From Abyssibacter sp. (lineage in GTDB: Bacteria; Pseudomonadota; Gammaproteobacteria; Nevskiales; OUC007), in contig JAGLCS010000001.1 in NCBI GenBank assembly GCA_023146115.1, positions 1-51,852 of the forward strand: DNA of 51,852 nucleotides, given 5' to 3'. The position numbers were made by a program, and so were the translations under genes. Each line of letters starts with the position of its first letter. Position 1 is the stretch's first letter. Below are positions 41,878-50,258 of this stretch, in pieces. The notes under the pieces are model-generated. The model was not told the DNA's origin, did no database searches, and worked only from the letters and a program-made list of their open reading frames with translations.

Positions 41878-42045
41878 ATGGAACACTTGCCCCAACCCCA
41901 CGAACAGCTGCTGCAGCTGGCCAGCTTGCGACCGGCCCGCTCGGAGCCATCGACCGGCATGTCGGCGCAACCGATGAGTCTGGCGCGATGGGCCGAGGTG
42001 CAGATGATGATTTCGGCAACGGTCGCCAACGAGCCGATGGGCTGA
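41878..42045 (+). CDS. 55-residue protein, probably a late flagellar-regulon member
   Basis: A short frame starting ATG at 41878 with AGGAG 7 nt upstream and ending TGA at 42043-42045. The product begins MEHLPQPHEQLLQLASLRPA, has a proline/serine linker and ends in a helix ARWAEVQMMISATVANEPMG. It is soluble, with no signal peptide or membrane segment. I recognise no family. A sigma28-type promoter lies upstream, and the PilZ gene is divergent with its own such promoter, so a role in motility is inferred. A longer overlapping frame in another phase (41805-42071) lacks these signals. Confidence 0.6.
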   Translation: MEHLPQPHEQLLQLASLRPARSEPSTGMSAQPMSLARWAEVQMMISATVANEPMG

Positions 42046-42186
42046 TCCGCCGGCGCCGCGCCGCGCATTGAATGTCAGCATTTTCTGACAACCAACTCGG
42101 GCGGGTGCTCTCAGCAGTGCCATGACCGATCGTTCAACCTTCGGTACACCGCCACGTTGCGGTTTCCCCAATTCCCGGAGGTTGAC

Positions 42187-43386
42187 ATGAAAAAGCTCGT
42201 ACGCTGGATCATTCTGGCGACATTGCCCGCTGTTGTAGCGCCTGCTGCCACGGCATTCGAGCCCATTCGCAATCAGTACATCGTGGTGCTGAGCGCCGAT
42301 GCGCAAGGCCCGGTACGTGACCTGGCCCGAGGTCTCGTCGCCAGTGTAGGCGGCGGCGAATTGCTGCACGTGTACGACGCGGCACTGGACGGTTTCGCCG
42401 TCAAGCTGCCGGCTGTTGCGGCCCGCGCGCTGGAACGCAGCCCGTTGGTGGCACGGGTTGAGCAAGACACGCTGATGTCGCTCAATGCCACGCAGTTCGA
42501 CGTACCGTCCTACGGTATCGATCGTGTTGACCAGATCACCGGTCTCGACGGCAACTACGACTATCCCGCAGGAGCCGGTGCAGGCGCGCACGTTTACATC
42601 ATCGATACCGGCCTGAACACCAGCCATGTCGATTTCGCCGGACGTATCGGCCCGGGTGCCAACTTTGCATCCAACGGTGGCGGTTTGCTGTGCACGCTGC
42701 TCGGCATCGGATGCCCGGCGGCGGATCCATCCAATGTCGAGGACTGTAACGGCCACGGCACCCACGTCTCGGGCACGGCGGTCGGCACGGATTACGGCAT
42801 TGCCAAGTCGGCGACGGTGCACGCTGTTCGCGTGTTCAGCTGTGGTGGCACGACAGCAACCTCGACGATCATCGCCGGCGTTGACTGGGTGACGGCCAAC
42901 GCAATCCTGCCTGCGGTGGCGAACATGTCGCTGGGCGGCGGAGCCTCTGCAACGCTCGACAACGCCGTACAGGCCATGATCGACGCCGGCGTGACCGCCG
43001 TGGTGGCCGCGGGGAATGATGATGCCGACGCGTGCAGCCAATCGCCGGCCCGACTGCCTGACGCGATCACTGTTGGCTCGACCACCAGCTCCGACGCACG
43101 CTCGTCGTTCTCGAACTTCGGTACCTGCGTAGACATTTTCGCGCCGGGTTCGAGCATTGTGTCGGCGAGTTCCAGCAATGACACCGGTTCGACCACGCTC
43201 AGCGGCACGTCGATGGCCAGCCCGCATGTCGCTGGTGGTGTGGCGCGCTATCTGATGGACAATGGTTCAGCGACTCCGGCCAATGCGGCTGCCGCGCTGA
43301 TTGGTACCGCGTCCACGGGTCTGATCTCGGACGCCGGGACGGGCTCTCCGAACCGCCTGATGTATCTGGATCCAGCAGGCTTCTAA
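42187..43386 (+). CDS. Secreted subtilisin-like serine protease (S8, proteinase K-like)
   Basis: 399 residues from the ATG at 42187. A signal peptide (to about ATAF) is followed by an I9-type propeptide (IRNQYIVVLSADAQ to about 105) and the S8 catalytic domain. Asp140 (YIIDTG), His190 (NGHGTHVSG), Asn277 (AAGND) and Ser342 (GTSMASPHVAG) form the active site and oxyanion hole. Several cysteines (for example CTLLGIGC, EDCNGH) suggest disulfides as in proteinase K. No C-terminal sorting domain is visible. It is probably secreted for extracellular proteolysis. Confidence 0.93.
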   Translation: MKKLVRWIILATLPAVVAPAATAFEPIRNQYIVVLSADAQGPVRDLARGLVASVGGGELLHVYDAALDGFAVKLPAVAARALERSPLVARVEQDTLMSLNATQFDVPSYGIDRVDQITGLDGNYDYPAGAGAGAHVYIIDTGLNTSHVDFAGRIGPGANFASNGGGLLCTLLGIGCPAADPSNVEDCNGHGTHVSGTAVGTDYGIAKSATVHAVRVFSCGGTTATSTIIAGVDWVTANAILPAVANMSLGGGASATLDNAVQAMIDAGVTAVVAAGNDDADACSQSPARLPDAITVGSTTSSDARSSFSNFGTCVDIFAPGSSIVSASSSNDTGSTTLSGTSMASPHVAGGVARYLMDNGSATPANAAAALIGTASTGLISDAGTGSPNRLMYLDPAGF

Positions 43387-43396
43387 CTTGGGTGCT

Positions 43397-43433
43397 GCCA
43401 GCCCCGCTGCGGGATGAAGGGGGAGGGGCTGGC
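43397..43433 (+). terminator. Hairpin after the subtilase gene
   Basis: GCCAGCCCC (43397-43405) and GGGGCTGGC (43425-43433) form a perfect 9-bp stem with a 19-nt loop, 11 bp after the subtilase stop. No clear T-run follows, so termination is likely but not certain. Confidence 0.45.
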
Positions 43434-43489
43434 CGTCTCGAACAGACGTCTTAGCAACAACCGGAAGGGGTTGGGCGGTCGCGGATCGC

Positions 43490-44167
43490 TCAGCCCCTCC
43501 AGCGTCTTAGGGTGCGATGCCGACGCAGCCGACGCCGCAGCGATCGGATATCCCGCGTGCCGGAGTTTACGGTCAGTACCTGCAGTTTCAGCGCCAGCCA
43601 GGCAGTGGCGGTGGCGTCCGCCAGCGCATCGTGCCGGTCCAGGCCGGGAATCCCGAAGTGCGCCAACGCGTCATCCAGCGACGGCATCCGTGGCCCCAGT
43701 TCGGGCGCCAGCATCAAGGCCCATTCCGCGACATCCAGCCAGACCGGCCGAATGAGCCTGTGCTCTGCCTTGATCACGGCGCGCCGCAGCACGGCGGCGT
43801 CGAAGGGGGCGTGATAGGCCAGCAACGGAGCGGCATCGACGAACGTCAGAAAGTCAGCCAGGGCGTGACTGGGCAGCACGGCGTTACGCAGGCGTTGGGG
43901 CGTCAATCGGTGAACCAGCAGATTGTGCGGGGTGGGTGTCTGATCGGGCACCAGCAGATCCGAGTAGCTATCCGCGAGCTTCAGGCTACCTGCCTCGATG
44001 CTGACCGCACCAATCGCGAGCAGGTCATCACGTCGCACATCCAGCCCGGTGGTTTCCACATCCACCACCACCATGCGTTGGTCCAGGCCGGCATCCAGCA
44101 CCGCGTGTGGTGATTGCAGCCACAGCCGGTCGGCGACGTCTTCAACCCGGTCGATGAGCCCGGTCAT
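43490..44167 (-). CDS. DnaQ-like 3'-5' exonuclease (DEDDh)
   Basis: 225 residues. Exonuclease motifs: Asp36 and Glu38 in VVVDVETTGLD, YHAPFDAAVL (ExoII), and DRHDALADATATA (His and Asp of ExoIII). Length and the HTH-less layout suggest a stand-alone exonuclease rather than the replicative epsilon subunit. The C-terminus is strongly basic (RSLRRRLRRHRTLRRWRG). Its start overlaps the stop of the DUF294 gene by 4 nt (ATGA), a pairing often seen in proteobacteria. The joint function is unknown; it may process nucleotide or RNA substrates. Confidence 0.85.
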   Translation of the reverse strand: MTGLIDRVEDVADRLWLQSPHAVLDAGLDQRMVVVDVETTGLDVRRDDLLAIGAVSIEAGSLKLADSYSDLLVPDQTPTPHNLLVHRLTPQRLRNAVLPSHALADFLTFVDAAPLLAYHAPFDAAVLRRAVIKAEHRLIRPVWLDVAEWALMLAPELGPRMPSLDDALAHFGIPGLDRHDALADATATAWLALKLQVLTVNSGTRDIRSLRRRLRRHRTLRRWRG

Positions 44168-46095
44168 GAATAGTCCAGCTTGAGCCGGTCGTGCAGCCGC
44201 TGAGCCTGGCGCAACGCTTCCTTGAGTATTCGCCTGTCCAGCGGGTTCAGGCTGTCCGGATCGATTTCGTTGCTCAGTGCCAGACCCTGTTCGGACTGCT
44301 GCTGGTGGGCGCGCATGCGTAGCACCTGCAGGAAGGAAAAGGCTTCCGTCCAGGCGCTGCTGTCGCGCGGGTCTAGCACGCCCATGGCTGCCAGGGCGTC
44401 CAGGCGCTCTTCTGTATTGGGCAGGGTCAAGCCATTGGCCAGCGCCAGGGTTCGCGTTGCGGCAACAAAGGACTGCAGGCCGTTCTTTTTCAGATCGAGC
44501 AGACGGCCCTGCTCGGCGCGCCGAGTAGCGAAGGAGCGGATCAGCCCGAGCGCTGGGCGAAAACCAAGCGCGACCTGTGCAAGCGCATGCAGAAACTGGG
44601 TGTTGCGCTGCGCCGCCGCCACTGCGGACGCCAGGACTTGATCAAAGGCGTCGGTCTCGCCAGCCGTCGCGCGGGCATCGAGATAAATCGAACCCTTGAG
44701 CAGGGCTTGCGGCGATTGCGACTCGATGAGCTCGCTGTATTTGTTGGACCATTCCTCACGGCTCAGGCACAGCTCCGGGTTCCCGGCCATGACGTTGCCA
44801 GGACAAAGCGGGAATCCGATCTCGGCCAGCATTCGATTCACCCGCTGGGCAAATGGCAGCAGCCGATCTCGCTGCGCCGCGGCCGTGTCGCCTGGGGCGA
44901 CGTCGAACAGCAGGGCGTTGTCCTGATCGGTGTGCAGGGTTTGTTCGGCGCGTGCTTCGCTGCCAAAGGCCAGCCATGTGATCGTGGGCAAGGTCTGCGG
45001 TTCGGTCTGGCGTGCGAGATCCAGCACCCGGCGAACGGCCACGTCGTTGAGCTGGGTGATCAGCCGCGTGAGCTGCCGCCCGGAGGCCCCCTGCGCCAGC
45101 ATCGCGCTGACCACCCGCTGGATTTGCTGCCGTACCTCGGCGATTGCCGACACCGATCCGCAAGCGGACAAGGTTCGAGCCAGGCTGACCATATCCACAT
45201 GTTGGTGCGTGAACAGGTCTCGTTCGGAGACCACGCCCACCAGCCGTGGGCCGTCGACGACCAGTAGATGAGCGATGCGGTGTTCCAGCATCAAGGAGGC
45301 GGCGTCAAACAGGGAGGCGGTGCCGGTGAGCCCTTTCGGGGCCTGCGTCATCGCAGATGTGATCGATCCGTCCAGCGTTGCGTTGCCGCCGGCCACGAGT
45401 GTGCGCAGGTCCCGAAGCGTGAAAATTCCGCTAGGCCGGGCGTCCGCACCGAGCACCACAATGCTGCCGACTTCGGCTTCGTGCATGCGCCGAACCGCCG
45501 TTTGCACGCTGGTCTGTTCGTCGCAGGTGACCGGGGGGCGCAGCGTCAGGGCGTCCAGACGGGTGTCTAGCGTGGCGGCTCGGTGCATCTCCGCCGTGAC
45601 CTGTGCGCGCATCTGATCGCGGGCGCGTTCCACCAGCACGCTGGCGCGGCGCTCGCAGAAGCCGCGGAAACGTTCGCTTTGATTCATCAGGAGCTGGAAT
45701 TGCTCGCGTGGAATCTGCACGACAAAACTGTCTTCTGCCGCGAGGTGGACCGTGCGTGTCGCGCGTTGTTGAAACAGTGCAGCGGCGAGGAAGGTTTCGC
45801 CCGGGCCCGCTTCAAACAGCGCCGGTGCGTCACGCCCTGCATCGCGGCGCGTGCCTCGGACCAGGCCTTGCTGCACAACGCAGAAGAAGCGTGGGAGGCC
45901 GGCCTCGGGGCCGATGATGGCGCGGTTCTGCGCGTAGTAGGCGAGCTCTGCGTGCTGCAATACGTCGCGCAGCAAGGCTTCGTCCAACTCGTCGTAGGGT
46001 GGGTGCTGACGAAGAAAGGCCAGGGTGTTGTCGATGGTCTGCAGCGCGCCGCGGCCGGAGCGGACACGCGTTGAGGCATCGGCACGGTCGATCAT
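44164..46095 (-). CDS. cNMP-binding/CBS/DUF294 putative nucleotidyltransferase
   Basis: 643 residues with four parts: an N-terminal cyclic-nucleotide-binding-like domain (about 25-150), a CBS pair (about 175-300, with IFTLRDLRTLV and VGVVSERDLF), a DUF294 nucleotidyltransferase domain (about 330-470) with GSEARAEQTLHTDQDNALLF, and a DUF294 C-terminal domain. The Gly-Ser and Asp-x-Asp nucleotidyltransferase motifs appear intact. Family members resemble the signal-transduction end of GlnD-type proteins. It overlaps the exonuclease gene by 4 nt, so the two likely act together. Substrate and ligand are unknown. Confidence 0.88.
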   Translation of the reverse strand: MIDRADASTRVRSGRGALQTIDNTLAFLRQHPPYDELDEALLRDVLQHAELAYYAQNRAIIGPEAGLPRFFCVVQQGLVRGTRRDAGRDAPALFEAGPGETFLAAALFQQRATRTVHLAAEDSFVVQIPREQFQLLMNQSERFRGFCERRASVLVERARDQMRAQVTAEMHRAATLDTRLDALTLRPPVTCDEQTSVQTAVRRMHEAEVGSIVVLGADARPSGIFTLRDLRTLVAGGNATLDGSITSAMTQAPKGLTGTASLFDAASLMLEHRIAHLLVVDGPRLVGVVSERDLFTHQHVDMVSLARTLSACGSVSAIAEVRQQIQRVVSAMLAQGASGRQLTRLITQLNDVAVRRVLDLARQTEPQTLPTITWLAFGSEARAEQTLHTDQDNALLFDVAPGDTAAAQRDRLLPFAQRVNRMLAEIGFPLCPGNVMAGNPELCLSREEWSNKYSELIESQSPQALLKGSIYLDARATAGETDAFDQVLASAVAAAQRNTQFLHALAQVALGFRPALGLIRSFATRRAEQGRLLDLKKNGLQSFVAATRTLALANGLTLPNTEERLDALAAMGVLDPRDSSAWTEAFSFLQVLRMRAHQQQSEQGLALSNEIDPDSLNPLDRRILKEALRQAQRLHDRLKLDYS

Positions 46096-46221
46096 CGGAC
46101 GCAGGCCGGTGCGGTGGCTTGTCCACTCGATCCGGTGGACTTCATCGTGTTGTGTTGTCGAGCCACGTCGAGCCGAGCCTTGGGCATTTGTTGCATGCTA
46201 GCCGACATTCCGGGCTCGACA

Positions 46222-46241
46222 AACTGACGCCGGCGTCAGTT
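46222..46241. promoter_or_regulatory. Perfect 20-bp palindrome between the thiolase terminator and the DUF294 gene
   Basis: AACTGACGCC is followed directly by its reverse complement GGCGTCAGTT. It lies 127 bp upstream of the DUF294 start and 21 bp from the thiolase terminator stem. With no loop it cannot form a normal terminator, so it is more likely a protein-binding site. Confidence 0.45.
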
Positions 46242-46262
46242 CTTCAGCACGCCGCAAACGAA

Positions 46263-46286
46263 GAAGGCCCGGATGACCGGGCCTTC
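46263..46286 (-). terminator. Terminator of the thiolase gene
   Basis: GAAGGCCCGG, loop, CCGGGCCTTC: a perfect 10-bp stem with a 4-nt loop. On the minus strand it is followed by TTCGTTT. It lies 25 bp after the thiolase stop. Confidence 0.75.
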
Positions 46287-46310
46287 TCGTATCAACAATG
46301 CACGGAGTGA

Positions 46311-47621
46311 CTACCCCTCGAGCACTGCAGTCACGCCCATGCCGCCGGCAGCGCAGATGGAGATCAGGCCACGGCCACCCTTGTTCTCCTCGATGATTTT
46401 CGCCAACGAACCGACGATGCGGGCACCGGTCGCCGCAAACGGATGGCCCATGGCCAGGCTGCCGCCCTTGACGTTCAGCTTGGTCCGGTCGATGGAGCCA
46501 AAGGCCTTGTTCTGGCCCAGGTACTCCTTGGCGAAGCGGTCATCTTCCCAGGCGGCGAGGGTGCAGAGCACCTGCGCGGCGAAGGCTTCGTGAATCTCGT
46601 AGAAGTCGAAATCCCCAAGCCCCAGACCGAGGCGGCCGAGCATGCGCGGCACCGCCTGTGCCGGCGCCATGAGCAGGCCTTCGGCTCCGCGCACGAAGTT
46701 GTCGCGGCTCTTGTCAGCCTTGATGAAGTCGACAGCAGCCGTCTCGCCGGTGACCAGGTAGGCGAGAATCGGCAATCCCTTGGACTTGGCCCATTCCTCG
46801 CTTGCCAGCAGCACGCCGGCGGCGCCGTCGGTGAGCGGGGTAGAGTTGGCGGCGGTGAGGGATGCGCCGTCGTCCTTGCTGAACGCAGGCTTCAGCGTGG
46901 CCAGTTTTTCCAGGGTGCTGTTTGCACGCATGTTGTTGTCGCGCTGCACGCCTGAAAATGGGAACACGAGGTCGTCGTAAAAGCCGTCTTCGTAGGCCTG
47001 TGCCGCCTGCTTGTGGCTGGTGAAGGCAAGCAGATCCTGATCTTCGCGCTTGATGCCCCAGGCCTGGGCCATGTCTTCACAGTGCTGGCCCATGGACTTG
47101 CCTGTCGCCGCTTCCGCGTTGGAGGGAATGCTGGGCACGACATGGCTTGGACGGATCTTCATCAGCGCCTTGAGGCGGTCACCGCCGGTCTTCGCGCGGT
47201 TTACTTCCATCAGGATCCTGCGCAGCCCTTCGTTGACGCCGACGGCGGCGTCCGAGGTGGTGTCGGTCCCCGCGGCGATGCCGCAGTCGATCTGACCCAG
47301 GGCGATCTTGCTGCCCACCGTGAGCACGGTCTCCAGACTCGTGCCGCAGTACTGCTGCACGTCATAGGCCGGCGTTTCGTTCGCCAGCTTGGATGACAGC
47401 ACGGCTTCGCGGGTCATGCAGGTGGTCGGACGCAAATGCATCACCGTGCCCGCCGAGACCTCACCCAGACGCTCGCCGGCCAGGTTGTACTTGTCCACCA
47501 ACACGTCGAGCGTGGCTGTCAGCATGCTGTGGTTGGATTCCGTGCTGTACGCCGTATTGGAACGGCAGAACGGAATGCGCGCGCCACCGACGATGGCGAC
47601 CTTGCGTGGGAGTTCAGACAT
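46311..47621 (-). CDS. Acetyl-CoA C-acyltransferase (thiolase, FadI-like)
   Basis: 436 residues. Nucleophile Cys92 in VQQYCGTSLE, IHEAFAAQVL (His) and the C-terminal CAAGGMGVTAVLEG with the second cysteine are the thiolase active-site motifs; GHPFAATGAR is the FadI-type glycine/histidine stretch. It would cleave 3-ketoacyl-CoA in beta-oxidation or run in reverse. GGAG lies 6 nt before the ATG. No fadJ partner is adjacent, and a clear terminator follows, so it is monocistronic. Confidence 0.92.
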   Translation of the reverse strand: MSELPRKVAIVGGARIPFCRSNTAYSTESNHSMLTATLDVLVDKYNLAGERLGEVSAGTVMHLRPTTCMTREAVLSSKLANETPAYDVQQYCGTSLETVLTVGSKIALGQIDCGIAAGTDTTSDAAVGVNEGLRRILMEVNRAKTGGDRLKALMKIRPSHVVPSIPSNAEAATGKSMGQHCEDMAQAWGIKREDQDLLAFTSHKQAAQAYEDGFYDDLVFPFSGVQRDNNMRANSTLEKLATLKPAFSKDDGASLTAANSTPLTDGAAGVLLASEEWAKSKGLPILAYLVTGETAAVDFIKADKSRDNFVRGAEGLLMAPAQAVPRMLGRLGLGLGDFDFYEIHEAFAAQVLCTLAAWEDDRFAKEYLGQNKAFGSIDRTKLNVKGGSLAMGHPFAATGARIVGSLAKIIEENKGGRGLISICAAGGMGVTAVLEG

Positions 47622-47717
47622 GGAGTTCTCCAGTCAGGTGACAAATTGGGCGTCACGGTAATCCTGCGGGTGCCGCACTGCAACATCCGCGGTGTGGTGG
47701 GGGCGGTGTCAGAGAGG

Positions 47718-47736
47718 TCAATGCGGTTCGCATTGA
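47718..47736. promoter_or_regulatory. Inverted repeat upstream of the thiolase gene
   Basis: TCAATGCG-GTT-CGCATTGA has perfect 8-bp arms and lies 97 bp upstream of the thiolase ATG. It may be an operator for a fatty-acid regulator; nothing else supports this. Confidence 0.35.
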
Positions 47737-47938
47737 ACGAGCAAGTATTGGGAGAGGTCGGCGGCAGTTGGTCACGTTCCCGGGCGCATTTTCGTTTCGC
47801 CTCTTTTCTATGTGCGAGGAAAGAAAATAGGCTCGCCCGGCAGGGCGAAATCCACCGCCGCGCGCCGGCGTCGGAACGGGCTGGATGAAGCCACCTCATC
47901 CGCCACACAAAATTCACAAAAAAAATTCGTCGCCGCCC

Positions 47939-47966
47939 CTTGAAAGCACCACCCTGGTCCCCAGTT
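47939..47966 (+). promoter_or_regulatory. Predicted sigma32 heat-shock promoter of groESL
   Basis: CTTGAAA (47939-47945), 13 nt, then CCCCAGTT (47959-47966). This matches the RpoH consensus CTTGAAA-N13-15-CCCCATNT with one change. Confidence 0.8.
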
Positions 47967-47993
47967 TTGGCAGCCACCAGGGACGAGTGCTAA
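47967..47993. promoter_or_regulatory. CIRCE-like HrcA operator overlapping the groES start site
   Basis: The right half GAGTGCTAA (47985-47993) is a perfect CIRCE arm. Nine bases upstream of it, TTGGCAGCC (47967-47975) matches TTAGCACTC at six of nine positions. The spacing of 9 is that of CIRCE, and it directly follows the -10 box. Dual sigma32/HrcA control of groESL is known in Xanthomonas and relatives. Confidence 0.6.
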
Positions 47994-48078
47994 TCGCATC
48001 TCGTCCATGACCCGGCCGGGCCACGGAAATGGCCCATTCATCGATATTAGTTTTCGACAGTTTGGGAGGCAGTCAGCC

Positions 48079-48369
48079 ATGAATATTCGTCCCTTGCAGG
48101 ATCGCGTGGTGATCAAGCGCCTTGAAGAGGAGCGCACGTCACCGGGCGGCATCGTGATCCCTGATTCGGCAACAGAGAAGCCGATCAAGGGTGAAGTCAT
48201 TGCCGTGGGCAATGGCAAGAAGCTGGAATCCGGCACCGTCCAGAATCTGGACGTGAAGGTCGGCGACAAGGTGCTGTTCGGCAAGTACTCGGGTACCGAG
48301 GTCAAGCTGGACGGCGACGAAGTCGTTGTCATGCGTGAAGACGACATCATGGCGGTGCTGGAGGGCTAG
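48079..48369 (+). CDS. groES: Co-chaperonin GroES
   Basis: 96 residues forming the heptameric lid of Gro[22 protein letters not shown], the mobile loop around [12 protein letters not shown], and [15 protein letters not shown] are conserved. GGGAGG lies 9 nt before the ATG at 48079. It is 70 bp upstream of groEL, transcribed from the heat-shock promoter with the CIRCE-like element. Confidence 0.97.
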   Translation: MNIRPLQDRVVIKRLEEERTSPGGIVIPDSATEKPIKGEVIAVGNGKKLESGTVQNLDVKVGDKVLFGKYSGTEVKLDGDEVVVMREDDIMAVLEG

Positions 48370-48424
48370 AGCCCCGCACGCCGGATTCGATCGTTCAAGC
48401 AATCTTTCGTCAGAACCCCATTAG

Positions 48425-50074
<1,650 letters not shown>

Positions 50075-50102
50075 AGCTGTCCGAGATCACTCGGTAAGAG
50101 AA

Positions 50103-50133
50103 GAAGCCCCGCTCCGGCGGGGCTTCTTCGTTT
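50103..50133 (+). terminator. Rho-independent terminator of groESL
   Basis: GAAGCCCCGC, loop TCCG, GCGGGGCTTC: a perfect 10-bp stem followed by TTCGTTT, 28 bp after the groEL stop. Confidence 0.85.
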
Positions 50134-50201
50134 GGGGCAAGAATTCGCAGGTTTGCCCCGCGTTTTGCGAATTGCTTCGCAGCCGCCAGACCGAAAACAC
50201 T

Positions 50202-50228
50202 TGAAGCACAACGCTATTCCGCCGAAAG
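50202..50228 (+). promoter_or_regulatory. Possible sigma28-like promoter of the Sel1-repeat gene
   Basis: TGAAGCAC, 11 nt, GCCGAAAG, 30 bp before the ATG at 50259. It shares the core positions AAG and GCCGA and the spacing of the other predicted FliA sites in the window, but fits less well. It could be chance. Confidence 0.35.
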
Positions 50229-50258
50229 TGTGCGGCTGGGAGTGGAGATCAGCTTGGA

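Larger units (their letters stand above)
47622..48078. other. Divergent regulatory region between thiolase and groES
   Basis: 457 bp without a credible gene. It contains the inverted repeat at 47718-47736 on the thiolase side and the sigma32 promoter plus CIRCE-like element at 47939-47993 on the groES side. An A/T-rich stretch at about 47907-47928 lies just upstream of the heat-shock -35 box and could act as an UP-like element. Confidence 0.6.

Noticed and set aside
41805..42071. 88-codon frame overlapping the 55-aa gene in another phase
   Set aside because: No ribosome-binding site at its start, Ala/Arg/Gly-rich composition, and its start lies before the predicted sigma28 promoter.
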